Source: Nitrospira sp.
Lineage (GTDB): Bacteria; Nitrospirota; Nitrospiria; Nitrospirales; Nitrospiraceae
Length of the DNA: 64,000 nt
Direction of reading: 5' to 3'
Assembly (NCBI GenBank): GCA_024998565.1
Contig: JACOEM010000004.1
Location: forward strand, 1-64,000
Below the pieces are notes generated by a model. The model did not search any database, was not told the DNA's origin, and worked only from the letters and a program-made list of their open reading frames with translations. The position numbers were made by a program, and so were the translations under genes. Positions 53,857 to 64,000 of this stretch are shown piece after piece. Position 1 is the stretch's first letter. Each line of letters opens with the position of its first letter.

Positions 53857-55056
53857 TTATGCCGGACGGTTGGGAAGGGCTGCGAGTCCCGGAAGCGTTT
53901 TCCCCTCGAGTAATTCCAGCGCCGCTCCACCGCCGGTTGAAATGAACGAGATACTTTCGGATTCTCCGGCCCGATGGATTGCGAGGGCGGTTTCGCCTCC
54001 CCCGACGATGGTCAAGGCGTAGGCATTGGCGACGGAATGGGCCATCGCAAGGGTCCCTCTGGCAAAGGCATCGATTTCGAACATGCCCATGGGACCGTTC
54101 CAGAGAATGGTCTTGGCATCCTGAACCGCCTCTGAGAAGAGTTTGACCGAGGCGGGGCCGATATCCAGTCCGTACCAGCCTTTTGGAATTTCCTGAACCG
54201 GAACGATCTTGGTTTCGGCCCCCGGTTCGCGGCTGGCCGCGACAACACAGTCCACCGGGAGATAGAATTTGACGCCGCTTGAAAAGGCATGGTCCTGCAC
54301 GCCCTTGGCGAAGTCGAGCATGTCGTTTTCAACCAGCGATTGGCCGATCTCCAGCCCCATGGCTTTGAGGAAGGTAAAAGCCATACCGCCGCCGATGATG
54401 ACTTTGTCGACTTTCTTCCCGAGGTTCTCGATCACGCCGATTTTCCCGGACACCTTGGCTCCGCCGAGAATTGCGACGAAGGGTCGAACCGGATTTTCTA
54501 CGGCGCCTTCGAGATATTCGATTTCTTTCTTGAGCAGATACCCGGCAGCGGCTTCAGGAATGTATTTCGTGATGCCGACGGTGGAGGCATGGGCCCGGTG
54601 GGCGGCACCGAACGCGTCATTGATGTACACATCGGCGAGGGATGCCAAGGCCTTGGAAAACCCGTCGTCATTCTTCTCTTCTTCCGGATGGAAACGGAGA
54701 TTTTCCAACAGCATGACGTCGCCGGGCTGCATCTTGGCGACGAGACCTTCGACAGCCGCTCCGATGCAGTCCGGGGCGAAAATCACTTCTTTGCCGAGCA
54801 GGCGTTGAAGGCGTTTTGCGACGGGGGCCAGACTGAATTTCGGATCGAACCTGCCCTTTGGCCGGCCGAGGTGGGAGCAGAGGATGACCTTGGCTCCCTC
54901 ATCAACGGCACGATTGATGGTGGGAAGGGTGGATCGAATTCTGGTGTCGTCGGTTATCTGCAATGAATCATCGAGCGGAACGTTGTAGTCGGCGCGAATG
55001 ATCACGCGTTTCCCACGAAGCTGGACATCTTCGATGATTCGTTTGCGAATATTCAT
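53857..55056 (-). CDS. pgk: Phosphoglycerate kinase
   Basis: The 399-residue enzyme transfers phosphate between 1,3-bisphosphoglycerate and ADP. It has RADYNVPLDD, LCSHLGRPKG, FGAAHRAHAS, ILGGAKVSGKIGVI and the C-terminal GGGETALAI, then STGGGAALELLEG. It lies between gap and tpiA on the minus strand with short gaps (about 100 and 40 bases). Confidence 0.97.
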   Translation of the reverse strand: MNIRKRIIEDVQLRGKRVIIRADYNVPLDDSLQITDDTRIRSTLPTINRAVDEGAKVILCSHLGRPKGRFDPKFSLAPVAKRLQRLLGKEVIFAPDCIGAAVEGLVAKMQPGDVMLLENLRFHPEEEKNDDGFSKALASLADVYINDAFGAAHRAHASTVGITKYIPEAAAGYLLKKEIEYLEGAVENPVRPFVAILGGAKVSGKIGVIENLGKKVDKVIIGGGMAFTFLKAMGLEIGQSLVENDMLDFAKGVQDHAFSSGVKFYLPVDCVVAASREPGAETKIVPVQEIPKGWYGLDIGPASVKLFSEAVQDAKTILWNGPMGMFEIDAFARGTLAMAHSVANAYALTIVGGGETALAIHRAGESESISFISTGGGAALELLEGKTLPGLAALPNRPA

Positions 55057-55153
55057 GACAGACCTTCACTCCTCCTCTGGTGTGTGCAGCCCAGGACGAT
55101 GGTAGCGTTGATTTGTGCGGCACGTCAGAAAAGCGCGTTGTGCAGGAGTCGGA

Positions 55154-56173
<1,020 letters not shown>

Positions 56174-56381
56174 TCAAGAATTAAACGGGTGGAATTGAGT
56201 GAGTCTGGGGCGATAGTACTGACCGACTTTCTGCGTGTCAAGCATACAAAAAGAGGAAAACGACTGTGGTGATTGGGGAATGGGTGATTGCCTTGCAAAT
56301 GGTTTGAGCTCTCCTTGCCTGTGCCTGGATGGTCGGGTAGAGTCTGTTTTTTCGTCACCATCAACCGGTAATCGGGGTGCG

Positions 56382-58814
56382 ATGCAATCAGAAACCTTAC
56401 AGTCCGAATCGTGCCGCGTGCTGGAATGGGCCACGCTGCTGGACTCCCTGGCCTCCTATGCCCAGTCTGCAATCGGGACTGAGCGGTGTCGATCGCTGGT
56501 CCTGGAAACCGACCTGACCGAGGCCCAGACGCGCCAGCAGGAAACGTCGGATATGCTTCGATTGAGGTCCGGGGTCGATCCCTTTCCGGTCCTCCGATTT
56601 CCCGATGTGGCGGAGTGGCTAGGCCGGGTTGCCAAGGGCGCTTGTCTTGAGGCGCATGAGCTGCGGGACATCGCGCTGGTCTTGGTGTTGGTCGATGACG
56701 TGCAACGGTATCTCCTGCGTCATCAGGCCGATGCCCCGGCCGTGGGTGCGCTGGCGGTGCAGCTTGGACCGGTCGAGGAGTATCGCGGGCTGAGCAGGGC
56801 ATTACAGGCCGCCATCGATCCCGGCGGATCGATGCGTGAATCGGCCAGCCCCGAGCTGCACAGGTTGATGCAGCGCGCCAACGACCTGAAGCAGCAGATG
56901 CGGCATCGCCTCGATCAGATTCTGCACTCGCGCCGGTATGAGGAGGTGCTGCAGGAACACTATTTTGCGCAACGGGAAGGGCGCTACGTGGTCCCGATCA
57001 AGGCCGAGATGCAGGGACGGATTCCCGGCATTGTGCATGACGTCTCGTCGAGCGGAGCGACGGTATTTCTGGAGCCTCGCGAGTTGGTGGATCTCAACAA
57101 CTCCATCAAAGTCGTAGATCTGGATGTGGAACGTGAGGTGCGGAGAATTCTGCGGGAACTGTCGGCGATGGTGGCGCCTCATCAGCCGGCGCTCGCTGGC
57201 AGTGTGGCGGTGCTCGGCGAGCTCGATGCCATTTCAGCGAAGGCGGGGCTGAGCCAGCGGCTGCAGGCCGTTCCGCCGCGTCTCAATGATCAGGGGCGCA
57301 TCCTACTCAACCGCGCACGGCATCCGTTCCTGGTCCTGACCAAAGAGCAGGTCGTGCCGAATGACCTGGTGTTCGATGAATCTGTGCGAGTCCTCATCAT
57401 TTCCGGACCCAATACCGGCGGGAAAACCGTGACCCTGAAGCTGCTGGGATTGTTCGCATTGATGGCGCGCTGCGGTCTGCATCTTCCCTGTGCGTCCGAG
57501 TCGGAGATGGCGATTTTCCCTTCGGTCTATGCGGACATCGGCGATGCACAGGATCTGGCGCGGGATCTGTCCAGCTTTTCTGCCCATATCACGCAGATGG
57601 TGCAATTGCTGAAGGAAGTCTCCGAAGCGACCGCCCCCGGCACTTCGCCCCCGCCGATACATCCAGGACGGGCATTGGTACTGCTCGACGAGCCGGTCAC
57701 GTCGACCGATCCGGCTGAAGGCGCGGCATTGGCGAGCGCGCTGCTGTGCCGGCTGGCGGCAGCGGGCGTGAAGGTGGTGGCTACCACACACTACAGCTTG
57801 TTGAAAGGGTTGGCGCAAGAGACGCCGGGTTTCGCCAATGCGAGTGTGGAGTTCAACATCGACACACTCTCCCCCACCTATCGGCTGATCCTTGGGCAGC
57901 CGGGAGGGTCGGCGGCCATCGAAATTGCCGGACGTCTCGGGATGGATGAGTCGTTATTGAAGGATGCCCGTGCCCGGCTGCAGGGCGATAATCAGCTCCT
58001 GGAGACCTTGCTGAATGATTTGCAGGACAAACAGCGGCGTATGAGCGAGGACCTCGCTGCCGCAACGGCAGCCAGGCAGGCTGCCGAGCAGGCGGCGCGC
58101 GAGTCTCAGGAACTGCTGGCCTTCCTGCAGGAGTCGGAGCGGGACGAGCGACAGGGATTGAAGAAAAAGCTGTCCCAGGAGTTTCAACGCGCCCGGGCTG
58201 CGGTCCAAGCCACGCTCGACGACCTGAAGCGCGACCAAAAGTTGCTCAAGGCCAAGGAAACCAAAGTCCGGCTCATCGAACTGGAGCAAGCTGTCAGCCG
58301 TGAAGTGGGAGCGGCGCAGGAGCCGATTCCCGTGGATCAGCTGTCGGTGGGAGATGCGGTGGAGGTGGTCGGGTTGGGCATGACGGGAACCTTGCTCGAA
58401 AGCCCGCAGGGAAAAAAACGTGTGCGCCTGAAAGTCGGGGAAGGCGAAATTTTAGCGAACGTGGGAAGTCTGGTCGGCCTCGCACGACCCCCTCAGCCCG
58501 CTCGAAGCGAGCCTCGTAAGACGACGACGGTGACGTCCAGGCGAACCAGTCAGCCCCTGGCCCCCGAGGATATTCAGGAGACGTTGGATGTGCGAGGCCA
58601 GGCCGCGGACGACGCACTGGATATCGTGGTGGCCGGGCTCGATCGGGCCATCTTCGGCGGGAGTCCGTTTGTGCGCATCATTCATGGACACGGGACCGGC
58701 CGACTGAGGGCTGTACTACGTGACTATCTGAAGGCGTCTCCCTACGTCGTGACCTTTCGCCCCGGTGATCGCGCAGAGGGAGGCGATGGTGTCACGATTG
58801 TCGAGTTGCGATGA
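56382..58814 (+). CDS. mutS2: Endonuclease MutS2
   Basis: The 810-residue protein lacks the mismatch-binding domains of MutS and has the core, the ATPase with Walker A GPNTGGKTVTLKLLG, and Walker B ALVLLDEPVTSTDPAEG. A long coiled coil follows (about 520-620), with a KOW-like segment and a C-terminal Smr domain (LDVRGQAADDALDIV, then IIHGHGTGRLR). Proposed roles are suppression of recombination and rescue of collided ribosomes. The Walker B stretch EPVTSTDP differs from the more common ELGAGTDP. ATG 56382 is the start that matches family length. Confidence 0.93.
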   Translation: MQSETLQSESCRVLEWATLLDSLASYAQSAIGTERCRSLVLETDLTEAQTRQQETSDMLRLRSGVDPFPVLRFPDVAEWLGRVAKGACLEAHELRDIALVLVLVDDVQRYLLRHQADAPAVGALAVQLGPVEEYRGLSRALQAAIDPGGSMRESASPELHRLMQRANDLKQQMRHRLDQILHSRRYEEVLQEHYFAQREGRYVVPIKAEMQGRIPGIVHDVSSSGATVFLEPRELVDLNNSIKVVDLDVEREVRRILRELSAMVAPHQPALAGSVAVLGELDAISAKAGLSQRLQAVPPRLNDQGRILLNRARHPFLVLTKEQVVPNDLVFDESVRVLIISGPNTGGKTVTLKLLGLFALMARCGLHLPCASESEMAIFPSVYADIGDAQDLARDLSSFSAHITQMVQLLKEVSEATAPGTSPPPIHPGRALVLLDEPVTSTDPAEGAALASALLCRLAAAGVKVVATTHYSLLKGLAQETPGFANASVEFNIDTLSPTYRLILGQPGGSAAIEIAGRLGMDESLLKDARARLQGDNQLLETLLNDLQDKQRRMSEDLAAATAARQAAEQAARESQELLAFLQESERDERQGLKKKLSQEFQRARAAVQATLDDLKRDQKLLKAKETKVRLIELEQAVSREVGAAQEPIPVDQLSVGDAVEVVGLGMTGTLLESPQGKKRVRLKVGEGEILANVGSLVGLARPPQPARSEPRKTTTVTSRRTSQPLAPEDIQETLDVRGQAADDALDIVVAGLDRAIFGGSPFVRIIHGHGTGRLRAVLRDYLKASPYVVTFRPGDRAEGGDGVTIVELR

Positions 58815-59004
58815 CCGTGCATTGTGAGGCCTATGTTCGGCAACCGAAATTTTGTATGCTGAAGGGGTGGCGAGTGTACGCCCGACAGCAGTGGAGTGTG
58901 ACATGACGTAACCGATGTGCGGTCCGGCCGGCATTCCCTCTCGGCAGAACTCGCTGCCTGGTCCAAGGAGCCGGTCGAGTCGCTCCCTCCAATGGCCTGC
59001 CGCC

Positions 59005-61311
59005 ATGCGTCAGCGGGTCAGTCTCCAGAGTTTGATTACCCTCTCTGTGCTGTCGATCGGGATTCTTTCCGGCACAGTCGGCCTCGTGTATGCCTACTGG
59101 CATGCCAAGCAGTCACTTCACACCACAGTCGGCATTACCTTCCAGGAAATAGCCCGCCAGAGCGCGGACAAAGCGGCCCTGTTGCTTGCCAAGGAACTCG
59201 AGTGGATGCAACGGCTCAGTGCCCTTCCTGAGATTCGAGCATCCGTGGAAGGGGCGTCCCCTGCGAAGCAGCCTACGCTGCAGTTCGAGCAGTGGCGAGA
59301 GGAGCAGCATCGTTATTTTCACTCGCTGGTGATTGTCCGGTGGGATGGCCAATTGGTCGGAGGCCGGCAGAGCGAATCCGCACGGACTTTTTATGCGCAG
59401 CAACCATGGTGGCCGGTTGTGTTCTCGGCTCAACGCGCCTGGGCCGGTCCGCTGACTGTTGACGACAATGGCCGAGGTTTTTGGGAAGTCGCAGTGCCGA
59501 TCGGCGGAGAGGGGCAGCCGGTGCGAGGGGCCCTGAAGGCCGTGATCGGGACGGACCGTATCCTGTCCTCGATTGTGGGAAGCCGCATCGGCCGGACAGG
59601 ACACATGATGCTGCTGGCCGAGGACGGTGTGGTGCTTGCCTGTTCCATGCTGGCCCCCAATCTTCACGCAACCCTTCGGACACAGTCTACGCAGGCAGCA
59701 GCGGACGCTCCCGCCGCTCGATGGCTTCAGTTGGAGGAGGATACGCATGGCGGGCACCAGAGCATCATCGGTCTGGCCCGGGTCGTCCTGCCGGCGCAGA
59801 TCGAGCAGGCCCGTGGCTGGTACATCCTGATGCAGCAGGATCCGTCGGAGACGTTCGAGCCGTTGCTGGCCCTCATGGGGAAACTGGGGGCGTTCTGGGT
59901 CGGAGCCGTCGTGTTCATCGTGTGGCTGCGCTGGCGGCTGGCTCGGCGCATCGTGCGTCCCCTCGGCGATTTGATTCAGCGGGTCAATGTCTTCGGCGGC
60001 GCATGGCCGTCGGAACCGCTGCCGTCTCAGGCCTTCTCCCTGCCCAGCGGCATTGTCGAGATCGATGCGCTGGCCTCGAGTTTCGACGACCTCGCGCAAC
60101 GATTGGAACAGGCCTCCCGAGTGAAGGCGCAGTACGTCCGCCGGTTGGAACAGGTGAATCTTGATCTCGCCACGTCGGAAGAGCATTACCGGCTCCTGTG
60201 GAACCATTCGGTCGATACCAAAATTCTGATCGATCCGGTCGGTTCCATTCTGGACATCAATCGGCGAGGGGAGGTCACACTCGGGCGGGGGGTCTCGACC
60301 CTCGCCCGGCGTCCGTTCACGGACCTCGTCGCTGAGTCAGAGCGGCCTCGACTGCTGGAGCAGTTGGAGTCAGTAATTCGGATCGGGGCGGACCTGTCGG
60401 GTGGGGCGATGCACGTTCCGACACCCACCGGTGACCTGACGATGGATGTGGATTGGGTGCCGGTCAAGAAAGCGGGCCGCATTGAATCGATCATGATCCA
60501 ACTCCGCGACCTCACCGAACAGAAGGCGCTTGAGCGTCAAGTCGTTCGGTCCGAGCGGCTGGCCTCGTTGAGCCAGTTTGCCTCGATGTTTGCCCACGAC
60601 ATCAGGAATCCGCTGGCCGGGATCAAGAAGACGCTGGAGTGGCTTGGAGGCTGTCCCGAGATGGGGCGGGATCCGCCGCGTCGCTGTCTGGAGGACCTGC
60701 GCTTCACTACGGATCTCCTGCTGGGCATGATCAACGACATGTTGGATGTCTATCAGGAGAACTATTCGGGACTGCCGTTGAGTACGTCGCCGGTGTCGCC
60801 AAGTCTGTTGATGCACGAAGTGTTACGACTGTTTCGTTCCGAGGCCGAGGCGCAAGAGGTGCGATTCAACGTCCAGGTTCCCTCGGAGGCGGTGTGGATC
60901 ATGGGGGACGGTCGGCGCTTGCAACGGGTGCTGATCAATTTGATCCACAACGCGCTGAAGTATTCGCCGGCAAGGGGCGCCATCATGATTACCGTGCAGG
61001 TGAACGGGGGACAGGTCTCACAGAGAGAAACTGTCGACGAGCCGGATGCAAGTTCGACCGTGACTATTCAGATCCAGGATGAGGGGCCTGGAATTGCGCC
61101 GGAGGACCTGCCGCATCTCTTCGAGATGTTTTTCAGGAAAAAGGACGGGCAGGATTACCGGATCGGACGCGGCCTGGGGCTGCACTTCTGCCGGTTGGTG
61201 GTGGATGCCCATGGCGGACAGATCACGGCGGCAAATCGTCCCGAAGGCGGCGCGGTCTTTACGGTCGCGTTGCCGGTCAGGCAGGAGCAGGTATGCCCAT
61301 CACCATCGTGA
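59005..61311 (+). CDS. Membrane sensor histidine kinase (Cache-like, HAMP, PAS, HisKA, HATPase)
   Basis: From ATG 59005 the protein has 768 residues; the frame is open from 58915. Helix 1 lies at about 9-31 (ITLSVLSIGILSGTVGLVYAY), followed by an extracytoplasmic Cache-like domain of about 260 residues. Helix 2 follows, with HAMP, a PAS domain (HYRLLWNHSVDTKILIDPVG), HisKA with phospho-acceptor H531 in FAHDIRNPL, and an ATPase domain with NLIHNALKYS, DEGPGIA and GRGLGLHFC. The response regulator gene overlaps its end by 19 bases, so the pair is coupled. The signal is likely periplasmic, chemistry unknown. Confidence 0.92.
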   Translation: MRQRVSLQSLITLSVLSIGILSGTVGLVYAYWHAKQSLHTTVGITFQEIARQSADKAALLLAKELEWMQRLSALPEIRASVEGASPAKQPTLQFEQWREEQHRYFHSLVIVRWDGQLVGGRQSESARTFYAQQPWWPVVFSAQRAWAGPLTVDDNGRGFWEVAVPIGGEGQPVRGALKAVIGTDRILSSIVGSRIGRTGHMMLLAEDGVVLACSMLAPNLHATLRTQSTQAAADAPAARWLQLEEDTHGGHQSIIGLARVVLPAQIEQARGWYILMQQDPSETFEPLLALMGKLGAFWVGAVVFIVWLRWRLARRIVRPLGDLIQRVNVFGGAWPSEPLPSQAFSLPSGIVEIDALASSFDDLAQRLEQASRVKAQYVRRLEQVNLDLATSEEHYRLLWNHSVDTKILIDPVGSILDINRRGEVTLGRGVSTLARRPFTDLVAESERPRLLEQLESVIRIGADLSGGAMHVPTPTGDLTMDVDWVPVKKAGRIESIMIQLRDLTEQKALERQVVRSERLASLSQFASMFAHDIRNPLAGIKKTLEWLGGCPEMGRDPPRRCLEDLRFTTDLLLGMINDMLDVYQENYSGLPLSTSPVSPSLLMHEVLRLFRSEAEAQEVRFNVQVPSEAVWIMGDGRRLQRVLINLIHNALKYSPARGAIMITVQVNGGQVSQRETVDEPDASSTVTIQIQDEGPGIAPEDLPHLFEMFFRKKDGQDYRIGRGLGLHFCRLVVDAHGGQITAANRPEGGAVFTVALPVRQEQVCPSPS

Positions 61312-61937
61312 TTGCCGAAGATCAACGGTTGTTCCGGCAGAGCTTGCGCCTGCTGCTGGAACATGAGCGGGATCTCGTTGTGGTCGGGGAAGCGATGGAT
61401 GGCCGGCAGGCGTTTGATCTCGCGGTGGCACACAAGCCGGGCATCGTTCTGATGGATGTGGATATGCCCAGGTTGGACGGCATCACGGCCACGCGATTGA
61501 TCCGCAGCTGCGTGCCGGACAGCAAGGTGCTGATGCTGTCGGTACATGACGACGATGCCCGGATCGTGGCCGCCGTGCAAGCGGGCGCCTGTGGGTACAT
61601 TCTCAAGGACGCCGACCACCAGGAGTTTCTGCGCATCATTCGCGCTACGTTCGAGGGCGACGTGGTGCGATCTCCCTTTATGCCCGACGGCTTCGCCAAG
61701 AAGGCGATGGCCCTGGTGAACAAACAGGGCGAATCGGAGGGCAGCGGGTTGTCGCTCCTTACGGAGCGCGAGCATGAAATTCTCGCCTGCGCCGCTGCCG
61801 GGCGGAGCAACAAAGAAATCGCCGATCAACTGTGCGTATCCCTCGATACCGTCAAGACCCATCTGCACCATATTTATCAGAAGCTCCGGGTGAGCGGCCG
61901 GGTTGAAGCCGTGCTCACCTATCTGCAGAGCCGCTAG
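61293..61937 (+). CDS. NarL/FixJ-type response regulator
   Basis: The 214-residue protein has a receiver with the acidic pair in IAEDQ, phospho-acceptor D55 in IVLMDVDMP and lysine in YILKDA. A C-terminal LuxR-type HTH follows (LTEREHEILACAAAG, NKEIADQLCVSLDTVKTHLHHIYQKLRV). All key residues are intact. It overlaps the kinase gene by 19 bases and is its partner. Targets may include the small exported proteins just downstream. Confidence 0.95.
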   Translation: MPITIVIAEDQRLFRQSLRLLLEHERDLVVVGEAMDGRQAFDLAVAHKPGIVLMDVDMPRLDGITATRLIRSCVPDSKVLMLSVHDDDARIVAAVQAGACGYILKDADHQEFLRIIRATFEGDVVRSPFMPDGFAKKAMALVNKQGESEGSGLSLLTEREHEILACAAAGRSNKEIADQLCVSLDTVKTHLHHIYQKLRVSGRVEAVLTYLQSR

Positions 61938-61950
61938 ATCCCCGTTCATT

Positions 61951-61981
61951 CCCTCCACGTCCTCACTCGAAGGGTGGAGGG
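61951..61981 (+). terminator. Hairpin after the response regulator gene
   Basis: CCCTCCAC and GTGGAGGG form an 8-bp stem; the right arm can alternatively pair with CCACCCTCC just after it. A run of four A rather than T follows, so termination is uncertain. Confidence 0.4.
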
Positions 61982-62092
61982 AAAATCCACCCTCCAGGCA
62001 ATAGGCCCCGTGTCCCGCTTCCAGTACTGTTCTAGGTGCTGCCGCAGAGTGCCTGTGCAATGCGGTCATCCTTCATGGAGGAGGGAGACATC

Positions 62093-62422
62093 ATGGAAAC
62101 GGGATCACGTATCAAGTTTGTGTGGGTCATTGTCGTCGGGTTGGGCCTGGCCTTGTCCACTGCGTCCGGGGGACAGGCGCAAGTGATCCATCCCGACCAA
62201 ATTATCGGTATTCCCTCCCCGCAAACGGAGATGGGTTTCGGGGAGAGTCCGACATCCTCCGAGCCGTCGGCAAACGACATGGAGAAGGGGTTTGATCGTC
62301 AAATGATGGTTCCGGAGAGCGGTGCATCCGGCAGCATGGACATGAACAAGCTGAAGACGCCGGACGCTACCGATGCGGAGAACGCGCGCGAGTCGGACCG
62401 CCAATCGTCGGTCTCCTTCTGA
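62093..62422 (+). CDS. Small exported protein of unknown function
   Basis: A 109-residue protein starting at ATG 62093 behind GGAGGAGGGAG. A signal peptide (IKFVWVIVVGLGLALSTASGGQAQ) is followed by a polar, acidic and low-complexity mature part with Pro, Ser, Met and Asp and no cysteines. Probably periplasmic and largely disordered. It is the first of three small exported proteins downstream of the kinase/regulator pair. I do not recognise a family. Confidence 0.75.
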   Translation: METGSRIKFVWVIVVGLGLALSTASGGQAQVIHPDQIIGIPSPQTEMGFGESPTSSEPSANDMEKGFDRQMMVPESGASGSMDMNKLKTPDATDAENARESDRQSSVSF

Positions 62423-62458
62423 TCCTGGTGGGATCGTGTCATTGAGAGGAGGCGCACC

Positions 62459-62857
62459 ATGAGCATGCAACAGAGAGGCTATCGATTCTGTGCCTTGTCT
62501 ATCGGGTTGTGCCTGGGTGTGGTGGTGTGTGCGGCTGCCGCTTTTGCGCAGCAATCGGCATGGGTCGATGAAATCAATAACTCCCTCAACTTCTACAAGA
62601 CCAGTTATCCCGGTTCGAATTGGGAACCCTACAGCCAGCGGCTGCAGACCGTGAAAGAGGCGGTGGATCGCGCGGATACCCGGACGGTCAAGTCAGAAAT
62701 GGGCAAGTGGTTCAAGATGCTCAGGGCCCGTGAGCAGGGCATCCACGATGTCGCTGCCGACGAGTTGTTCAACTTTGCGTTGATGGTCACGCCGATCCTG
62801 GAATACGGCATCACGGTTCCACCGGCCCCCGGCGGAGGCACCGAGCCGGGTTATTGA
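62459..62857 (+). CDS. Small exported helical protein of unknown function
   Basis: The 132-residue protein has a signal peptide ending AAAAFAQQ (cleavage near residue 30) and a mature part of about 100 residues. This reads as helices with conserved-looking aromatic residues (NNSLNFYKTSYPGSNWEPY, then GKWFKMLRAREQGIHDVAADELFNFAL), ending in Pro/Gly. GAGGAGG precedes ATG 62459. It follows the previous gene by 36 bases. Function unknown; likely periplasmic. Confidence 0.78.
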   Translation: MSMQQRGYRFCALSIGLCLGVVVCAAAAFAQQSAWVDEINNSLNFYKTSYPGSNWEPYSQRLQTVKEAVDRADTRTVKSEMGKWFKMLRAREQGIHDVAADELFNFALMVTPILEYGITVPPAPGGGTEPGY

Positions 62858-62897
62858 GTCGATGCCTGGATGTGAGTCGGTGCGAAAGGAGGCCGTT

Positions 62898-63407
62898 ATG
62901 AGGTGGAACGCGTGTCTAGCCGTTGCTGCGATCGGGGTCTTCTTCCCGGTGGCGTCAGGATGGGCTGATTCGACCGACAGCCTCCTGATGGGTGTGCGTT
63001 CGGCGGTGAACGGGCATATCGTCAAAATCGAGAGCGGGCTCTTGTTTGTCAAAACTCCCTATGGGCTGCAATTCCGGACGATCAGTCCGAACAAGGCCGA
63101 TCGGGTGGGGCTGCACAATGCTCGGCCCGGCGATGAAGTGTGGTTACTGATCGATTCAGGGAACGTGTTGCTGGACGCGGCCAGGTCGGGTGGTGAACAT
63201 TTTGCCAATCACAAGGTCGTGGCCGGTCGGATCCACTATGCGGACCCCTTCTGGGGAGAGATTCAGATCTCCACGCCTGAGGGATTCGAGCGGTTCGAGG
63301 TCGATGCGCTGGCGGGAAGCAAGCTGTCGGTATTTCAAGAGGGGATGCCGGTGACGATCGAGTTGGACTCCGACAACGTGATGATCGACATACAGTCTGA
63401 TCGGTAG
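62898..63407 (+). CDS. Small exported beta-rich protein of unknown function
   Basis: The 169-residue protein starts at ATG 62898, six bases behind AAAGGAGG; the frame to 62862 is longer. The signal peptide ends near SGWADS. The mature part alternates strands (GHIVKIESGLLFVKTPYGL, GDEVWLLIDSGNVLLDA, GRIHYADPFWGEIQIST, then VTIELDSDNVMIDI), suggesting an SH3- or OB-like barrel repeated twice. No cysteines. Probably periplasmic and cotranscribed with the previous two. Family not recognised. Confidence 0.75.
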   Translation: MRWNACLAVAAIGVFFPVASGWADSTDSLLMGVRSAVNGHIVKIESGLLFVKTPYGLQFRTISPNKADRVGLHNARPGDEVWLLIDSGNVLLDAARSGGEHFANHKVVAGRIHYADPFWGEIQISTPEGFERFEVDALAGSKLSVFQEGMPVTIELDSDNVMIDIQSDR

Positions 63408-63550
63408 TATGACAGGTCGCACCTGTCGTCGCCTTGACTTCATTGTGAGAGGCTCGTACGATTTTTAGCAATGCGCGCTCCTGCCAGGCAATCGCGAGCA
63501 GGAGCGCGCGGTTCCCGCAGTCCGCAACGCGAACGCACCAGAGGCGGCTC

Positions 63551-64000
63551 ATGCGACGTCTGCCGTGGATGCTGGCGTGCCTGGTAGCAGCAGGGTGGTT
63601 TTTGGCCTTGCCGTCTGCCCGGGGGCTTGAGTCCTCCTCCGACCGGTCGACTATTCCCTTCCACACCATCCTCGAACTGGAGCAGACGGCTCGTCTGCTG
63701 GCCATCCTGCTCGACTCCGGCCGCGCAGTCGTGAATGACAATCAAACTTTACTAGATGACCCGAACAAGGCACACAAAGGCTTCACGCCGGAGGCTTTTG
63801 AAGGACAGCTACGCGATATGTTCCGTGGCCGAGCCGGCATCAATCTGGATGAGTTGGATGGGAGCGCCTTATCCTCCCGGAGCCGTCGTCTGCTTCAGGA
63901 GCTGGTGTCGGTGAGCAAGCAGGTGATCGCGGATGCTCAAGCGGAACTCAATCGGCAGGGGGCCGGGTTCAAGGGGTTTATTCCGGCCGTGTTCGGAGCG
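63551..64000 (+). CDS. DUF3365-type periplasmic heme-sensor-like protein (3' truncated by window edge)
   Basis: The frame is open without a stop from ATG 63551 to the end of the window (150 codons). A signal peptide (LPWMLACLVAAGWFLALPSARG) is followed by a helical region (FHTILELEQTARLLAILLDSGRAVVN). The segment GAGFKGFIPAVFGA resembles DUF3365/Tll0287-like domains, which sit in periplasmic heme-binding sensor proteins; the expected heme motif would lie beyond the edge. The start has only a weak site (GAGGCGG). Identification is moderate because the diagnostic part is missing. Confidence 0.6.
   Translation, partial: MRRLPWMLACLVAAGWFLALPSARGLESSSDRSTIPFHTILELEQTARLLAILLDSGRAVVNDNQTLLDDPNKAHKGFTPEAFEGQLRDMFRGRAGINLDELDGSALSSRSRRLLQELVSVSKQVIADAQAELNRQGAGFKGFIPAVFGA

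Noticed and set aside
59113-60207. 364-codon open frame on the minus strand
   Set aside because: Antisense to the sensor kinase; low-quality composition.

Overview
The window looks like a chromosomal segment of a GC-rich Gram-negative bacterium, most probably a Nitrospira (phylum Nitrospirota). This is inferred from recognisable gene content, from many small receiver-less LuxR-type regulators, and from palindromic repeats with a GTACC/GGTAC core and a GGCCTTGC-type tail that I associate with Nitrospira genomes. No rRNA, tRNA, CRISPR array or complete insertion sequence was seen.

Layout. 1-2.8 kb: the end of an EamA transporter, a Gfo/Idh/MocA oxidoreductase and a DUF5672 protein. 3.1-11.5 kb: a signalling island with a very large hybrid histidine kinase (three PAS, GAF, two receivers, Hpt), a sigma-54 activator directly behind it, and then two copies of a module made of a small conserved protein plus a LuxR-type HTH protein. 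Each copy is preceded by a near-identical -24/-12 element and by TGGCACA-type upstream sites. I regard this as the most interesting candidate system. 11.6-16.0 kb: small hypotheticals, ygfZ, a degenerate receiver and a TPR protein. 15.2-18.25 kb: thiamine precursor genes thi4 (His-type) and thiC behind a TPP riboswitch with a terminator. 18.5-21.5 kb: operator-like dyads, a small protein and a metzincin-like metallopeptidase. 21.5-25.5 kb: an accessory stretch with a GNAT gene lacking a normal start, a palindromic repeat, an HNH nuclease, a toxin-antitoxin pair whose toxin carries an amber codon, and a gene that looks like an integron cassette ending in a possible attC site.

25.6-32.6 kb: nadA, ileS-lspA, a DUF2024 gene, uppP and a coiled-coil lipoprotein. 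32.7-36.0 kb: a MacAB-type efflux set. 36.0-39.7 kb: an HD-GYP protein, a RusA-like nuclease, mraZ, an FmdB-type zinc ribbon and comF. 39.9-44.8 kb: a YbbA-like ATPase and a YbbP-like permease separated by pyrD (class 1A) and a LuxR-type regulator. 44.8-51.4 kb, minus strand: bioB, a LapB-like protein and the conserved series rplU-rpmA-obg-proB-nadD-rsfS. 51.6-56.2 kb: ilvE, then gap-pgk-tpiA-secG on the minus strand. 56.4-64 kb: mutS2, a membrane histidine kinase with its NarL-type regulator, three small exported proteins and the start of a DUF3365 protein cut by the window edge.

Most of the window is ordinary housekeeping. The accessory parts are about 3-11.5 kb, 18.5-25.5 kb and the last 2 kb. 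Start sites were chosen from Shine-Dalgarno spacing and family length, and several differ from the longest open frame.
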